Below, piece by piece: positions 18,327 through 30,472 of a stretch of DNA of 64,000 nucleotides (position 1 is its first letter; each line of letters begins with the position of its first letter). The stretch is taken from assembly GCA_937138495.1 (NCBI GenBank), contig CAKZPE010000009.1, forward strand, positions 62,001 to 126,000, written 5' to 3'. Both the position numbers and the translations under genes were made by a program. The DNA is from an uncultured Oceanospirillaceae bacterium. Lineage in GTDB: Bacteria > Pseudomonadota > Gammaproteobacteria > Pseudomonadales > Balneatricaceae. The notes below the pieces were generated by a model, which saw only the letters and a list, made by a program, of their open reading frames with translations, made no database searches and was not told the origin of the DNA.

Positions 18327-18351
18327 GGGAAAATTCTCGTCCAGTGGTTAA

Positions 18352-18951
<600 letters not shown>

Positions 18952-19299
18952 TCAGAGGATCTCCAGTACGGATTCCGGCGGACGGCCAATCCGGGCCTGA
19001 CCGTCTTTAATGAAAATCGGGCGTTCAATCAGTTTTGGAAATTCAGCCATCAGTTCAATAATCTGATCATCGCTGAGGGTTTCATCAGCCAGGTTGTTAT
19101 CTGCGTATTCAGCTTCACCGGTGCGCAGCAATTCCCGCGGGCTGATGCCCAGCTGGGTGATAACATCCTTGAGCTCCATTTCTGTGGGCGGGTTCTCAAG
19201 ATAGAGCCGGATTTGCGGTGTGATTCCGTTTTCTTCCAGCAGTGCCAGGGTTGCCCGGGATTTGGAACAGCGGGGGTTGTGGTAAATTTCAGCAGACAT
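18952..19299 (-). CDS. arsC: ArsC-family reductase (glutaredoxin-coupled type)
   Basis: 115 aa from ATG 19299 (MSAEIYHNPRCSKS). Has the catalytic CSKSRATLALLEE and the Arg-containing RPIFIKDGQARIGRPPE. This is the ArsC/Spx fold with its single active-site Cys. It may reduce arsenate using glutaredoxin, but this copy is in a housekeeping cluster with wrbA rather than an ars operon, so its in vivo substrate is uncertain. An aaaggt ribosome binding site supports the start. Confidence 0.88.
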   Translation of the reverse strand: MSAEIYHNPRCSKSRATLALLEENGITPQIRLYLENPPTEMELKDVITQLGISPRELLRTGEAEYADNNLADETLSDDQIIELMAEFPKLIERPIFIKDGQARIGRPPESVLEIL

Positions 19300-19493
19300 A
19301 GCACCATACCTTTTAAGACAGTGAGCAAACAGGCCGTTACTTTTGCAACGGCGCAATTATAATAATGATGCGTCAGGCCTATGATATATATGTGTTAACA
19401 GGTGGCGCTGACAGGGCTATTGTATACAGCTTGGCGTTAGGGCTAAAGCGTCTGGGGCCATGATTTGACAGTTTTTAACGGGGTAAATAGAAG

Positions 19494-20795
19494 ATGTCCG
19501 GCAGAAATATTCCTGAGGAAAAGAACCCCCTGGCGATGATACGTACAGCGTTTGCTTTTGTGCGCTATCTGCTGCGGCAGTTTATTGAAAATCAGGGGAT
19601 ACTGAATGCCTCTGCACTGACCTATACCACGCTTTTTGCGGTAGTGCCTCTGATGACGGTTACTTACGCTATGCTGGCGATTGTGTCGCCGTTTCAGGGC
19701 GCGGGGGAGGAGCTGCAAAGCTGGATTTTTGATAATTTTGTGCCCGCCACCGGTAACGTGGTACAGGAATACCTGAACAGTTTTGCCGCTCAGGCACGGC
19801 AGTTAACCGTAGTCGGTATTGTGTTTCTGGTGGTGACGTCGATCATGATGATGAAAAATATCGAAGCGGCGTTTAACCGTATCTGGCGGGTAGGAGAGCC
19901 CCGGAAAGGGCTGTCCAGCTTTCTGCTGTACTGGGCAGTGCTGAGTCTGGGGCCAATCCTGATTGGTGTGGGCCTGTTCGTTACCTCCTATGTGGCGTCA
20001 TTATCACTGATTACCAGTGCGACTGAGCTGGTGGGCCGTGGACGTCTGTTATCGATGTTGCCAATGCTGCTATCTGCCGCTGCGTTTACGTTGCTATACG
20101 CGGCGGTGCCGAATTGTAAGGTGCCTTTGAAGAATGCTCTGATTGGGGGCATTGTGGTGGCGTTGCTGTTTGAAACCGCTAAGCGCAGTTTTGCTTTTTT
20201 TGTGACCCAGTCGCCGTCGTATCAGTTAATTTATGGTGCCTTTGCGGCGGTCCCGCTGTTTCTGGTGTGGATCTACATCAGCTGGATGATTATCCTGCTG
20301 GGGGCCGAGCTGACCCGGGCGCTGAGTGTGTACCGTCAGGAGCTGGAGCCGGCGGAATATTCCAAGCTGCATACGTTGTTGGCAGTACTGCACCGACTCT
20401 GGCAGGCGCAGCAACGGGGTAAGTCGGTGGATGAACGGATTTTACTGCGGCAGGTTGAAGGTCTGGATCAGAGCCGCTGGGACGAATTTGTGCGTTTGCT
20501 GACGCCGGGGATTTTGCGCCGTACGGATCAGGGGGAGTATCTGCTGGCCCGGGATCTGGGGAGTCTGACACTGGATCAGCTGCAGCAGCGTTTACCCTGG
20601 CCGTTGCCGGATGCTGCAGCGGTTGCGGCGATGGAAACCTGGCAGCGGCGGCTGAATGGCCGGCTGGATGATGTCACTGAGCACCGTAAGGTCGCGCTGG
20701 ATGTAAGCCTTGAAGCGTTGTTTGCCGAAAACGCTCCCGGCGGGACAGATACTGAATCTGCGGCTAAGCTGAATAGCCCGGTTACTCCCCCTTAA
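19494..20795 (+). CDS. YihY/BrkB family inner-membrane protein
   Basis: 433 aa. Six transmembrane segments with the family opening ENQGILNASALTYTTLFAVVPLMT and a YGAFAAVPLFLVWIYISWM block. Formerly called ribonuclease BN; that assignment is considered wrong for the membrane family, which is of unsettled function. The C-terminal 130 residues are soluble and resemble the winged-helix extension of some YihY proteins. ATG 19494; divergent from arsC across 194 bp. Confidence 0.9.
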   Translation: MSGRNIPEEKNPLAMIRTAFAFVRYLLRQFIENQGILNASALTYTTLFAVVPLMTVTYAMLAIVSPFQGAGEELQSWIFDNFVPATGNVVQEYLNSFAAQARQLTVVGIVFLVVTSIMMMKNIEAAFNRIWRVGEPRKGLSSFLLYWAVLSLGPILIGVGLFVTSYVASLSLITSATELVGRGRLLSMLPMLLSAAAFTLLYAAVPNCKVPLKNALIGGIVVALLFETAKRSFAFFVTQSPSYQLIYGAFAAVPLFLVWIYISWMIILLGAELTRALSVYRQELEPAEYSKLHTLLAVLHRLWQAQQRGKSVDERILLRQVEGLDQSRWDEFVRLLTPGILRRTDQGEYLLARDLGSLTLDQLQQRLPWPLPDAAAVAAMETWQRRLNGRLDDVTEHRKVALDVSLEALFAENAPGGTDTESAAKLNSPVTPP

Positions 20796-20827
20796 TTTTT
20801 CAGCCTGGCTATTGCTAAGGACGTTGT

Positions 20828-21280
20828 ATGGCGCGCACCACCAATTACATTCTTGAAAATGATGACTTGCCGTTTGCCCGGGACTTTGTCCGTAAACAGA
20901 TTAGCCAGTCCGGGGGGCTCAGTGATGACCAGCTGGTCAGCGCTGTTGATGAGATGGATACGGTTCTGCAGCGGCTGGAAGTACGTCTGCTGAGCAAAGA
21001 ACAAGCGGTTGAAGTCTATGCCCGCAATTTGCAGTGCTTTGATGTGCACCCTGAGTTTGCCGGTGTGATGGGCAAGCTACGGAATGCATTACGGGTACGT
21101 AATTACCGCCGTCGCAACGGTTCCCGTAAGGCTTCACAGAAGACTATAACCATTAGCCAGGAAGCCTGGGCAGTGCTGAAAACCGTGGTTAAACACAGTG
21201 ATGCCAGCAACTTGTCGGAAGCGATTCTGAAGCTGGATATTCCCGCTGATGTGATCGCCAGTATCAGCGGGAAGTCCTGA
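20828..21280 (+). CDS. Hypothetical protein, not recognised
   Basis: 150 aa, start ATG 20828 after aaggac. No signal peptide or membrane segment. The N-terminal third is acidic and helical, the middle has a basic stretch (RVRNYRRRNGSRKASQK), and the C-terminus has a short ITISQEAWAVLKTVVKHSDASNLSEAI segment that looks like a small DNA- or protein-binding helix pair. It is convergent with the adenine deaminase gene (14-bp gap) and downstream of yihY by 32 bp. No function is proposed. Confidence 0.75.
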   Translation: MARTTNYILENDDLPFARDFVRKQISQSGGLSDDQLVSAVDEMDTVLQRLEVRLLSKEQAVEVYARNLQCFDVHPEFAGVMGKLRNALRVRNYRRRNGSRKASQKTITISQEAWAVLKTVVKHSDASNLSEAILKLDIPADVIASISGKS

Positions 21281-21294
21281 AATTTCCGCCTTGC

Positions 21295-22344
<1,050 letters not shown>

Positions 22345-22394
22345 TTAAGAACCCTTTGTTTTCTTTGCTGTTTGTTTAAAAAATGTTGTTTAAG

Positions 22395-22431
22395 AAAATA
22401 TAGCAGGCCGCAGCAGATGAGGCTGGCCTGC
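22395..22431 (-). terminator. Weak hairpin between oxygenase and adenine deaminase
   Basis: GCAGGCC (22403-22409) and GGCCTGC (22425-22431) form a 7-bp stem with a 15-nt loop; on the minus strand it is followed by TATATTTTC. It may reduce readthrough into the deaminase gene or act as an RNA stabiliser. Confidence 0.4.
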
Positions 22432-22439
22432 GGCGGTTT

Positions 22440-23402
22440 TTATTCGAACTTTTCCCGGTATTCATAGGTGGCCGCAAAGCGGGACAGCAAGTAGTCCCCG
22501 GCACTGATTTCCGGGTAACGCGCCGGATTGTCAGCATCATAACAACCTTCCAGTGCGCTGATACGGGTATCGAAATTTGGCTCAACAAAAAATGGCATGG
22601 AATAGCGTTCCTGACCACTGGGGTTGATTACCCGGTGCGGAGTGGAGGTATAACGGTCGTTACTCCAGCGGGCCATCATGTCACCAATGTTGATCACAAA
22701 GCTGCCTTCAACCGGCGTGGCGTCGAGCCATTCGCCGTCACGGTTTTTAACCTGCAAACCGCCCACCTGATCCTGATACAAAATAGTGATGCAGCCGTAA
22801 TCTGTGTGTGCGCCTGCGCCGATCTGCTCTGCATCGGGCTTGAGGTCAATTTGCGGGTAGTGAATAAAGCGTAACACGCTGATAGGCGCAGTGAATTTAT
22901 CGGCAAAAAAATCCGGATCGATTTTCAGAGCAATGGCCAGACCGCGCAAAATGGTTTTGCCCAGTTCGATCATGTCCCAGTAGTGGGTTTCCATGAGTGT
23001 TCTGAAACCGTCAATGTCGGGATACCTGTTCGGGCCGTGAAGAGGTTTTTCAGCCAGGACGTCCGGATGATCTTCCGGCAGGTGGCGACCCATGTCGAAG
23101 GTTTCTTTAAAGTCTCCCGGGCGTTCCGGGTCAAGTTGCTCGGTACCAAAACTGCCATAACCCCGGTGGTAGGGGGTCGCGGTGATATCAATTTTCAGTT
23201 TCTCATCATGGGGCAGGGCGAAAAAGGCTTCGCTCAGTGCTAACAGTTCGGCAATTCTTTCCGGGCTGATGGTGTGACCGGTGATATAAAAGAATCCGCT
23301 GTTCTGGCAGGCTGTATCGATCTGTGTGGCGACCGTTTGCCAATCGGCCGGGTCGGATGAATACAGAGGGGATATATCGATGTGAGGGATATAGGGTGTC
23401 AT
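22440..23402 (-). CDS. Isopenicillin N synthase-like 2OG/Fe(II) oxygenase
   Basis: 320 aa from ATG 23402, with AGGAGGTG about 7 nt upstream. N-terminal DIOX_N-like region (IPHIDISPLY, GFFYITGH) and a core with HTD (AHTDYGCIT), the distal His (TPHRVINP) and the Arg of QERYSMPFF, that is the H-x-D...H triad plus RxS 2OG-binding motif. It oxidises a small molecule using O2 and 2-oxoglutarate. Family members include plant-hormone and antibiotic enzymes, so the fold alone gives no substrate. Its position inside a purine transport and salvage operon suggests a purine or related nucleobase substrate (inference). Confidence 0.85.
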   Translation of the reverse strand: MTPYIPHIDISPLYSSDPADWQTVATQIDTACQNSGFFYITGHTISPERIAELLALSEAFFALPHDEKLKIDITATPYHRGYGSFGTEQLDPERPGDFKETFDMGRHLPEDHPDVLAEKPLHGPNRYPDIDGFRTLMETHYWDMIELGKTILRGLAIALKIDPDFFADKFTAPISVLRFIHYPQIDLKPDAEQIGAGAHTDYGCITILYQDQVGGLQVKNRDGEWLDATPVEGSFVINIGDMMARWSNDRYTSTPHRVINPSGQERYSMPFFVEPNFDTRISALEGCYDADNPARYPEISAGDYLLSRFAATYEYREKFE

Positions 23403-23428
23403 GTAACACACCTCCTGATTAAAAGAGT

Positions 23429-23458
23429 TGGCACCCGGCCGGAATGCACCGGGTGCCA
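23429..23458 (-). other. Strong 10-bp hairpin between binding-protein and oxygenase genes
   Basis: TGGCACCCGG (23429-23438) and CCGGGTGCCA (23449-23458) are perfect inverted copies with a 10-nt loop. On the minus strand it is followed by ACTCTTTT and then the oxygenase ribosome binding site. It can act as a partial terminator or a 3' stabiliser, which would give the binding protein higher expression than downstream genes. Confidence 0.7.
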
Positions 23459-23532
23459 GTGTGTTATTTGTGAGGGCCGCACCACAGCCCTGCTTTTCAG
23501 CTTATATTCGGCAGATTGCTCAGCCGCCGGTG

Positions 23533-24612
23533 TTATTTAGGGATGTCGCCCTGAACACCTTCAACGTACCAGTTAATGCCCAGCAGGTCTTTGATTGGCA
23601 TGCGCTCGCCTGCGGCGACCATGACTTCACCTTTCTGGTTTTTAATCGGACCGGTGAACGGGAAGAATTTACCGCTGGTGATATCCGCAATGATCTGCTT
23701 GCCTTCGGCTGCAATTTCATCGGATACGTTGTTAAATTCAGGTACGACGATGTCACCTTCAGCCATGCCGCCCCAGTAGCTTTCAGGCTTCCAGGTGCCG
23801 TCCATTACCTGTTGTACACGCTTGATGTACAGCGGGCCCCATTCATCAACAACTGACATCAGGTGAGCGTTTGGTCCGAAGCTGGACATATCCGACGCCT
23901 GACCTACCGCGAATTGACCGCGGCGCTCAGCGGCCTGCATTGCCGCAGGGCTGTCAGTGTGTTGCAGGATAACGTCCACACCCTGATCCATCATTACGTT
24001 GGCAGCATCAGCTTCTTTACCCGGATCAAACCAGCTGTTTACCCAGACGATCTTCATTTCAGCTTCCGGGTTGTACTTGTTCAGCGCCAGCTGCACGGTA
24101 TTGATGTCGCGGATCACTTCCGGAATCGGGAAGGATGCAATGTAACCGATCTTGTTAGTTTTGGTTTTTTTCGCAGCAACAAAGCCTGCTACGTAACGGC
24201 CTTCGAAGGTTTTCGACAGGTAGTTACCGGCGTTCTTCGAGGTTTTATAACCGGTGGCGTGCTCGAACTTTACTTTAGGAAACTGTTTGGCAACCTTGAT
24301 AGTCGGGTTCATGTAGCCGAAGGAGGTGGTAAAAATCAGGTCGTTGCCGGCTTTTGCCAGATTACGGATAACCCGCTCAGCATCGGCGCCTTCAGGTACG
24401 GATTCAACGTAGGTGGTTTCAACCTTATCGCCAAAATGTTTTTCGATAGAGAGACGTCCCTGATCATGCTGATAACTCCAGCCGTGATCCCCGATCGGAC
24501 CCACATACACAAAGCCAACCTTAAGCGGTTCTTCTGCCTGTGCAAACGGTGCACTGGCGATCCCCAGGCCAACCGCAACAGAGGCGATAAGATGTTTGAT
24601 GCTGTGTTTCAT
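23533..24612 (-). CDS. BMP-family ABC transporter substrate-binding protein
   Basis: 359 aa. A signal peptide of about 26 residues (ending FAQAEEP) is followed by the BMP/PnrA-type fold, with VGFVYVGPIGDHGWSY near the start, FTTSFGYMNPT, HATGYKT, GYIASFPIPEV and WVNSWFDPGKE. The family binds nucleosides or purine-type ligands. GAGGAAG precedes ATG 24612. The next genes upstream are gpt and two permeases, so this is the binding protein of the ABC system at 25799-29372. Cys-independent export (no lipobox) fits a Gram-negative periplasmic protein. Confidence 0.92.
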   Translation of the reverse strand: MKHSIKHLIASVAVGLGIASAPFAQAEEPLKVGFVYVGPIGDHGWSYQHDQGRLSIEKHFGDKVETTYVESVPEGADAERVIRNLAKAGNDLIFTTSFGYMNPTIKVAKQFPKVKFEHATGYKTSKNAGNYLSKTFEGRYVAGFVAAKKTKTNKIGYIASFPIPEVIRDINTVQLALNKYNPEAEMKIVWVNSWFDPGKEADAANVMMDQGVDVILQHTDSPAAMQAAERRGQFAVGQASDMSSFGPNAHLMSVVDEWGPLYIKRVQQVMDGTWKPESYWGGMAEGDIVVPEFNNVSDEIAAEGKQIIADITSGKFFPFTGPIKNQKGEVMVAAGERMPIKDLLGINWYVEGVQGDIPK

Positions 24613-24687
24613 TTCAGCTTCCTCATTGGTTTTTAGTGTTCTTATTTAGTGCGCTTGTTTGTCGAGCATACCGGCAGCAGCCGGTGG

Positions 24688-25173
24688 TTATTTTCGGTCA
24701 GCCAGCGGGGTGGAGAAGGAATACTCCATATCCCATGGGAACCGTATCCAGGTGTCCTGGCTGACTTCGGTGACAAAGGTGTCAACCAGTGGCCGGCCGG
24801 AAGGTTTGGCATAGATTGTAGCAAAGTGTGCTTTGGGCAGTAGTTCGCGGACATACTGTGCGGTTTTACCGGTATCGACCAGATCATCAACCAGCAGCAT
24901 GCCTTCACCGTCGCCGGCAGCGCCTTTGATCAGCTCCAGTTCTCCACGGGATTTATCGCCGTCACCGTCGCCGGCGCTATAACTGGAAATGCAGACGGTA
25001 TCGATCATGCGGATGTCCATTTCACGGGCAAGAATGGCCGCCGGTACCAAACCGCCACGGGTGATGGCAATGATGCCTTTCCATTTCTGCATGTCGAGCA
25101 GTCGCCAGGCCAGAGCCCGCGAGTCTCGGTGAAGTTCGGCCCAGGATACCGGGAAGTCCTTGTTGTATGACAT
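24688..25173 (-). CDS. gpt: Xanthine-guanine phosphoribosyltransferase
   Basis: 161 aa. Contains the substrate-binding [28 protein letters not shown], the PRPP-binding [12 protein letters not shown] and [16 protein letters not shown], with close resemblance to E. coli Gpt. Converts xanthine, guanine or hypoxanthine with PRPP to the nucleotide. In this operon it would salvage bases imported by the ABC system. A stem-loop (ACCGGC/GCCGGT, 24670-24685) lies just past its stop, before the binding-protein gene. Confidence 0.93.
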   Translation of the reverse strand: MSYNKDFPVSWAELHRDSRALAWRLLDMQKWKGIIAITRGGLVPAAILAREMDIRMIDTVCISSYSAGDGDGDKSRGELELIKGAAGDGEGMLLVDDLVDTGKTAQYVRELLPKAHFATIYAKPSGRPLVDTFVTEVSQDTWIRFPWDMEYSFSTPLADRK

Positions 25174-25211
25174 GTGAGTCCTCTTTATTCAAAAATGCCG
25201 GGCTTGCCCGG

Positions 25212-25790
25212 TTAATTCTGTGCCTCTGGCGCGGGTGTGTAGTTGTCTATGTAGCCGCTGCCGATGGCGGAAAATGGCAGTTTCAGATTCAGTTCCGGCA
25301 CCTGGCTGGCGATCCATGCAACGAAGGTGTTGCTGTTCGGGCCGGGAAATACCTTATATTCATATTTCCAGGGATAGCTCAGGGCTGCCTGGCGTATTTT
25401 AGTGATCAGTTCATCGGCCTGCGGGCCGGTATGTGATACCAGTAACCGGGGTTTGGCACCAAACCAGTGGCGGTCAGGAATGTCCTGATAAATCCCCAGT
25501 ACCGGTCCACCGTTACCGCCGCGCCAGCCGATGACATCATAGATGGTATAACGGCTTTCGCCACTGCGTTTGGCAGCTATCCAGGGGTGGGTGGCAAACC
25601 AGCCGCGCCAGCCCCAGGCGTCGGCGGCGTATACATGCACCACGGCTTCACTGAACTGTGCTGGATCCGGTGCCAGGCCGGCGGATTCACGGCTGGCGGT
25701 ACGCCAGTCTGTATCAGTGGAGCAGGCGCTGAGCAACACTGCCATCAGTGGCAGAATAAAACGGAGCTTGCCTGATAACCACTGAAACAT
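25212..25790 (-). CDS. DUF3750 lipoprotein
   Basis: 192 aa from ATG 25790; GTG 25793 is an equally possible start. An N-terminal lipoprotein signal (LMAVLLSACSTD, Cys after LSA) predicts lipid anchoring. The rest shows DUF3750-like features: THPWIAAKRSGESRYTIYDV, the DRHWFGAKPRLL block and PGPNSNTFVAWIASQVPELN. Function unknown. It sits between permease and gpt genes (8 bp after the permease stop), so it may be a component linked to this transporter, although the family is common outside such operons. Confidence 0.78.
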   Translation of the reverse strand: MFQWLSGKLRFILPLMAVLLSACSTDTDWRTASRESAGLAPDPAQFSEAVVHVYAADAWGWRGWFATHPWIAAKRSGESRYTIYDVIGWRGGNGGPVLGIYQDIPDRHWFGAKPRLLVSHTGPQADELITKIRQAALSYPWKYEYKVFPGPNSNTFVAWIASQVPELNLKLPFSAIGSGYIDNYTPAPEAQN

Positions 25791-25798
25791 CACGCTGA

Positions 25799-26725
25799 TC
25801 AGCCTCCCGGATGGAACGGTTTACCCAGCCACATAGGCGTGTGCATTTTACTTTTGACCACGTTGCTGGACAGCATGACCAGTACCATCACCGTCGCCGC
25901 GTAAGGCATCATGGCGAGGATGTTGGGTGATACCGGATAGCCAAGCCCCTGCGCAACCAGATTAAGAATGCTGGCCAGTCCGAACAGGTAGGCACCCAGA
26001 ATAATACGTTCAGCCCGCCAGGTAGCAAACACCACCAGTGCCAGTGCGATCCAGCCCCGGCCAGCGGTCATGTTTTCGGTCCATAGCGGGGTATATGCCA
26101 GCGACAGATAGCCACCGGCCAGCCCGGCCATTGCGCCGCCAAAGGCGACCGCCAGATAGCGGGTGCGCATCACCGGCAGGCCGATCACATTGGCTGCATG
26201 GGGATTTTCACCCACGGCTTTCACTGTCAGGCCTGCACGGCTGGATTTAAAGAACCAGTAGATGACGGCGAATAAGCCAAATGACAGATAGACGATCAGG
26301 TCCTGGGCGAACAGCATCTTGCCGATCAGAGGAATCTCACTCAGCAGGGGGATGGCGTAAGGGTTCAGGCCATCAATTGGCTGACCGACAAAGTCCGCAC
26401 CGATAAAGGCCGACAGCCCGGTGCCAAAGATGGTCAGTGCCAGACCGGTCGCGACCTGGTTAGCATTAAGGCCCAGCGCTATGCCAGCAAACAGCATGGA
26501 CATAATAACCCCGCTGAGGATGGCCAGAATAAAGCCCAGTAGCAGGCTGCCGGTGGTCAGGGTGGCAATGAAGCCAATGACCGCACCCATCAGCATCATA
26601 CCTTCCTGGCCAAGGTTCAGAACGCCGGACTTTTCACAGACCATTTCTCCCAGTGCAACAATCAGCAGCGGGGTACCGGTACGTACCATGGCATAGAGTA
26701 TATTGGTGATCAGATCTATATCCAC
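25799..26725 (-). CDS. ABC transporter permease, YufQ/BmpC-like
   Basis: 308 aa with about eight hydrophobic segments of the RbsC/branched-chain permease fold. GALGEM-like opening, KSGVLNLGQEGMMLMGA, LGLNANQVATGLALTIFGTGLSAF and ENPHAANVIGLPVM are typical of nucleoside/purine-type ABC permeases. GTG start at 26725, 2 bp after the other permease stop. Forms a heteromeric channel with the permease at 26728-27810. Confidence 0.9.
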   Translation of the reverse strand: MDIDLITNILYAMVRTGTPLLIVALGEMVCEKSGVLNLGQEGMMLMGAVIGFIATLTTGSLLLGFILAILSGVIMSMLFAGIALGLNANQVATGLALTIFGTGLSAFIGADFVGQPIDGLNPYAIPLLSEIPLIGKMLFAQDLIVYLSFGLFAVIYWFFKSSRAGLTVKAVGENPHAANVIGLPVMRTRYLAVAFGGAMAGLAGGYLSLAYTPLWTENMTAGRGWIALALVVFATWRAERIILGAYLFGLASILNLVAQGLGYPVSPNILAMMPYAATVMVLVMLSSNVVKSKMHTPMWLGKPFHPGG

Positions 26726-26727
26726 GC

Positions 26728-27806
26728 TCAGTTCCCCATGGCAGCGTTAGTGGCTGCTGTTTTCAGTTTGATCCGGAAGTTAATCAGTACGTCACATGCC
26801 AGCAGATAGAACAGCAGCATTCCCTGAAACAGGGCTGTGACTGCCAGTGGCAGGTTGAGTTCGATCTGTGCCAGTTCGCCGCCCATATAAATCAGCGCCA
26901 TCAGGATGCTGGCAAACAGAATGCCAATGGGGTGCAGGCGGCCAAGAAAAGCCACAATGATGGCAGCATAGCCATAGCCCGGTGAAATCGACGGGATAAG
27001 CTGACCAATGGGGCCGGTCACTTCACTGGCGCCGGCCAGACCTGCCAGTGCAGCACTGATGACCATGGCAATCCAGACCAGGTGTTTGTGCTTAAAGCCT
27101 GCGAGTTTAGCAGCATTGGCATCGGCACCGAGTACCTTGATCTGAAAGCCGATGAAGCTGCGTTGCATCAGTACCCAGATGCTGACGGAGGCGAACAGGG
27201 CGAACAGAATGCCGATGTGAATGCGGGTGTCTTCAATCAGAATGGGCAGGGTAGCCGCATCACTGAACAGTGCCGATTCCGGGAAACCATAGCCGTCCGG
27301 GTCTTTGAGTGCGCCGTGTACAAAATACAGCAACAGATACAGGGCGATATAGTTGAACATGATGGTGGTGAGGATTTCATTGGCGTTAAAGCGGGTTTTC
27401 AGCCAGGCGGCCAGTAAGCCCCAGAGTCCGCCCCCGATCATGCCGCTGATAAGCACCGTGGGTAAAATCCAGAAACCTTCTGCTTCACCAAACTGAAGGG
27501 CAACGGCGCTGCCCACCAGACCGCCCATGAGAAGCTGTCCTTCAGCACCAATGTTCCAGACCTGAGCCTTGAAGGCGACTGCCAGACCAACTGCACACAG
27601 CATAATAGGTGCGGCTTTTACGCACAGCTCGGCAATGCCGTAGATATCGGAAACCGGCGCAATCAGGAAGACGCTCAGAGCATGTAACGGATCAAGGCCC
27701 AGTGTTGCAAAGAAAATACCACCGGTGAGCAGGGTAAGCATGCCTGCAAATACCGGTGACATATACGCCATGGCACGGGACCGTTCACCACGGGGGACTA
27801 ACTTAA

Positions 27807-27810
<4 letters not shown>
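26728..27810 (-). CDS. ABC transporter permease, YufP/NupP-like
   Basis: 360 aa membrane protein. Carries AELCVKAAPIMLCAVGLAVAF, WNIGAEGQLLMGG, RFNANEILTTIMFNYIALYLL and LAGFKHKHLVWIAMVISAALAGLAG, typical of the partner permease in purine/nucleoside BMP-type transporters. ATG 27810 overlaps the ATPase stop by 4 bases (ATGA), indicating translational coupling. Confidence 0.9.
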
Positions 27811-29372
<1,562 letters not shown>

Positions 29373-29525
29373 CGGTGGAGTGTCCTCATCAACGGAGGCA
29401 TGCCGACATGCTTCCGGAATGGTCCGCAGACCAGAGTGTTATTATTTTTTTACACGAGGCAAAAATATATTCAAAAACTGATTCAAAAGACAGGTTTTTC
29501 TTGTTTGTCGTGTAAATTGAAAGAG
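29373..29525 (-). promoter_or_regulatory. Structured leader/promoter region of the purine operon
   Basis: About 150 bp with no gene. On the minus strand it holds several dyads: TTTACACGA and TCGTGTAAA (plus-strand arms 29449-29457 and 29508-29516, perfect 9 bp), GGTC/GACC (29421-29432), and GCATG/CATGC (29399-29412). The arrangement of small stems near the start of the operon is suggestive of a cis-regulatory RNA or regulator site, but no known riboswitch consensus was recognised. Confidence 0.5.
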
Positions 29526-30113
29526 TTATTCCATGTAACGTTTTTGATTCTTAAATACTTTTTCCGGGTACCAGGTTTTGCCGTAGCTGCCGTTATACCG
29601 TGCCAGCGCTTCGGTGAGATTGCCTTTTGAGCGTTCCAGGTAATGTTTAAGAATGGTGGAGCCGTAACGGATGTTGGTCTGAATATTCATCAGATTATCC
29701 TGCTCACGGCCGATTTCTTTTTTCCAGAAGGGCATGATTTGCATCAGTCCCTGTGCGCCGACGACTGAGACGGCAAAGCGGTCAAACAGGCTTTCCGTAT
29801 GCATCAGCCCCATCAGCAGGGACGGCGGCAGATCTACCCGGCGGGCTTCGGCATGCAGGGTACGCAGAATCTCGATACGTTCCAGTTCGTCATCCACATA
29901 GCGGGCAGTACGCCCGGACATATCGGTCAGCCAGACTTCAGCATCAAAACGGTCGTCGAAACTGCTGCTGTCAGCAAAGGCATCTTTGAGCGCCTGACGC
30001 AGTAACGGATCAGGCTCCGGTTCCTGGGCAAGGGCAGTCAGGGGGAACAGGCAGGCGAGCAGAAGGCCGGTCAGTAACCGTCGGATGGTCTTGGCAGGCA
30101 GATGAGCAGTCAC
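29526..30113 (-). CDS. Small lytic transglycosylase (SLT domain)
   Basis: 195 aa. N-terminal signal peptide (LLTGLLLACLFPLTALAQ), then a SLT-type domain with the catalytic Glu in MHTESLFDRFAVS, VVGAQGLMQIMPFW and the closing LARYNGSYGKTWYPEKVF. Cleaves peptidoglycan with 1,6-anhydro product formation. GTG start; no evident ribosome binding site upstream. Downstream of the ABM gene on the minus strand by 11 bp. Confidence 0.87.
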   Translation of the reverse strand: MTAHLPAKTIRRLLTGLLLACLFPLTALAQEPEPDPLLRQALKDAFADSSSFDDRFDAEVWLTDMSGRTARYVDDELERIEILRTLHAEARRVDLPPSLLMGLMHTESLFDRFAVSVVGAQGLMQIMPFWKKEIGREQDNLMNIQTNIRYGSTILKHYLERSKGNLTEALARYNGSYGKTWYPEKVFKNQKRYME

Positions 30114-30124
30114 GGAGTGGGGGC

Positions 30125-30433
30125 TCAGAGTACGCTGCTAAAACCTTCAAATTGCGGAGGCCCAAGATACAGGCCTTCCGGTCGGCTTTTTCCGGCATTG
30201 GCATGGGCCTGTTTAAAGGCATCGGATGTCAGCCAGGCGTCAAAGGCTGCTTTGTCGCGCCAGATCACATGGGACGCCATCAGGGTATAAGTGTCATTGC
30301 TTTCGCCCTGTACCAGGCTAAAGGATTCAAACCCGTCAACGCTGTGTAGCTGGCTGTCACGGTTGCGCCAGATATCGATAAATTCCTGTTCTCTGCCTAA
30401 GGCGATTCTGAAACGGTTCATCGCAATATACAT
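30125..30433 (-). CDS. Antibiotic biosynthesis monooxygenase (ABM) family protein
   Basis: 102 aa with a dimeric ferredoxin-like pattern: MNRFRIALGREQEFIDIWRN, SHVIWRDKAAFDAWLTSDAFKQAH. Members include small monooxygenases and heme-degrading HmoB/IsdG proteins; the heme-type residues cannot be confirmed. A GGGAGAAAG ribosome binding site precedes ATG 30433. Likely co-transcribed with the transglycosylase. Confidence 0.8.
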   Translation of the reverse strand: MYIAMNRFRIALGREQEFIDIWRNRDSQLHSVDGFESFSLVQGESNDTYTLMASHVIWRDKAAFDAWLTSDAFKQAHANAGKSRPEGLYLGPPQFEGFSSVL

Positions 30434-30472
30434 GTGCTTTCTCCCTAATCCCTGTACAAAATTTCGGCCAGC

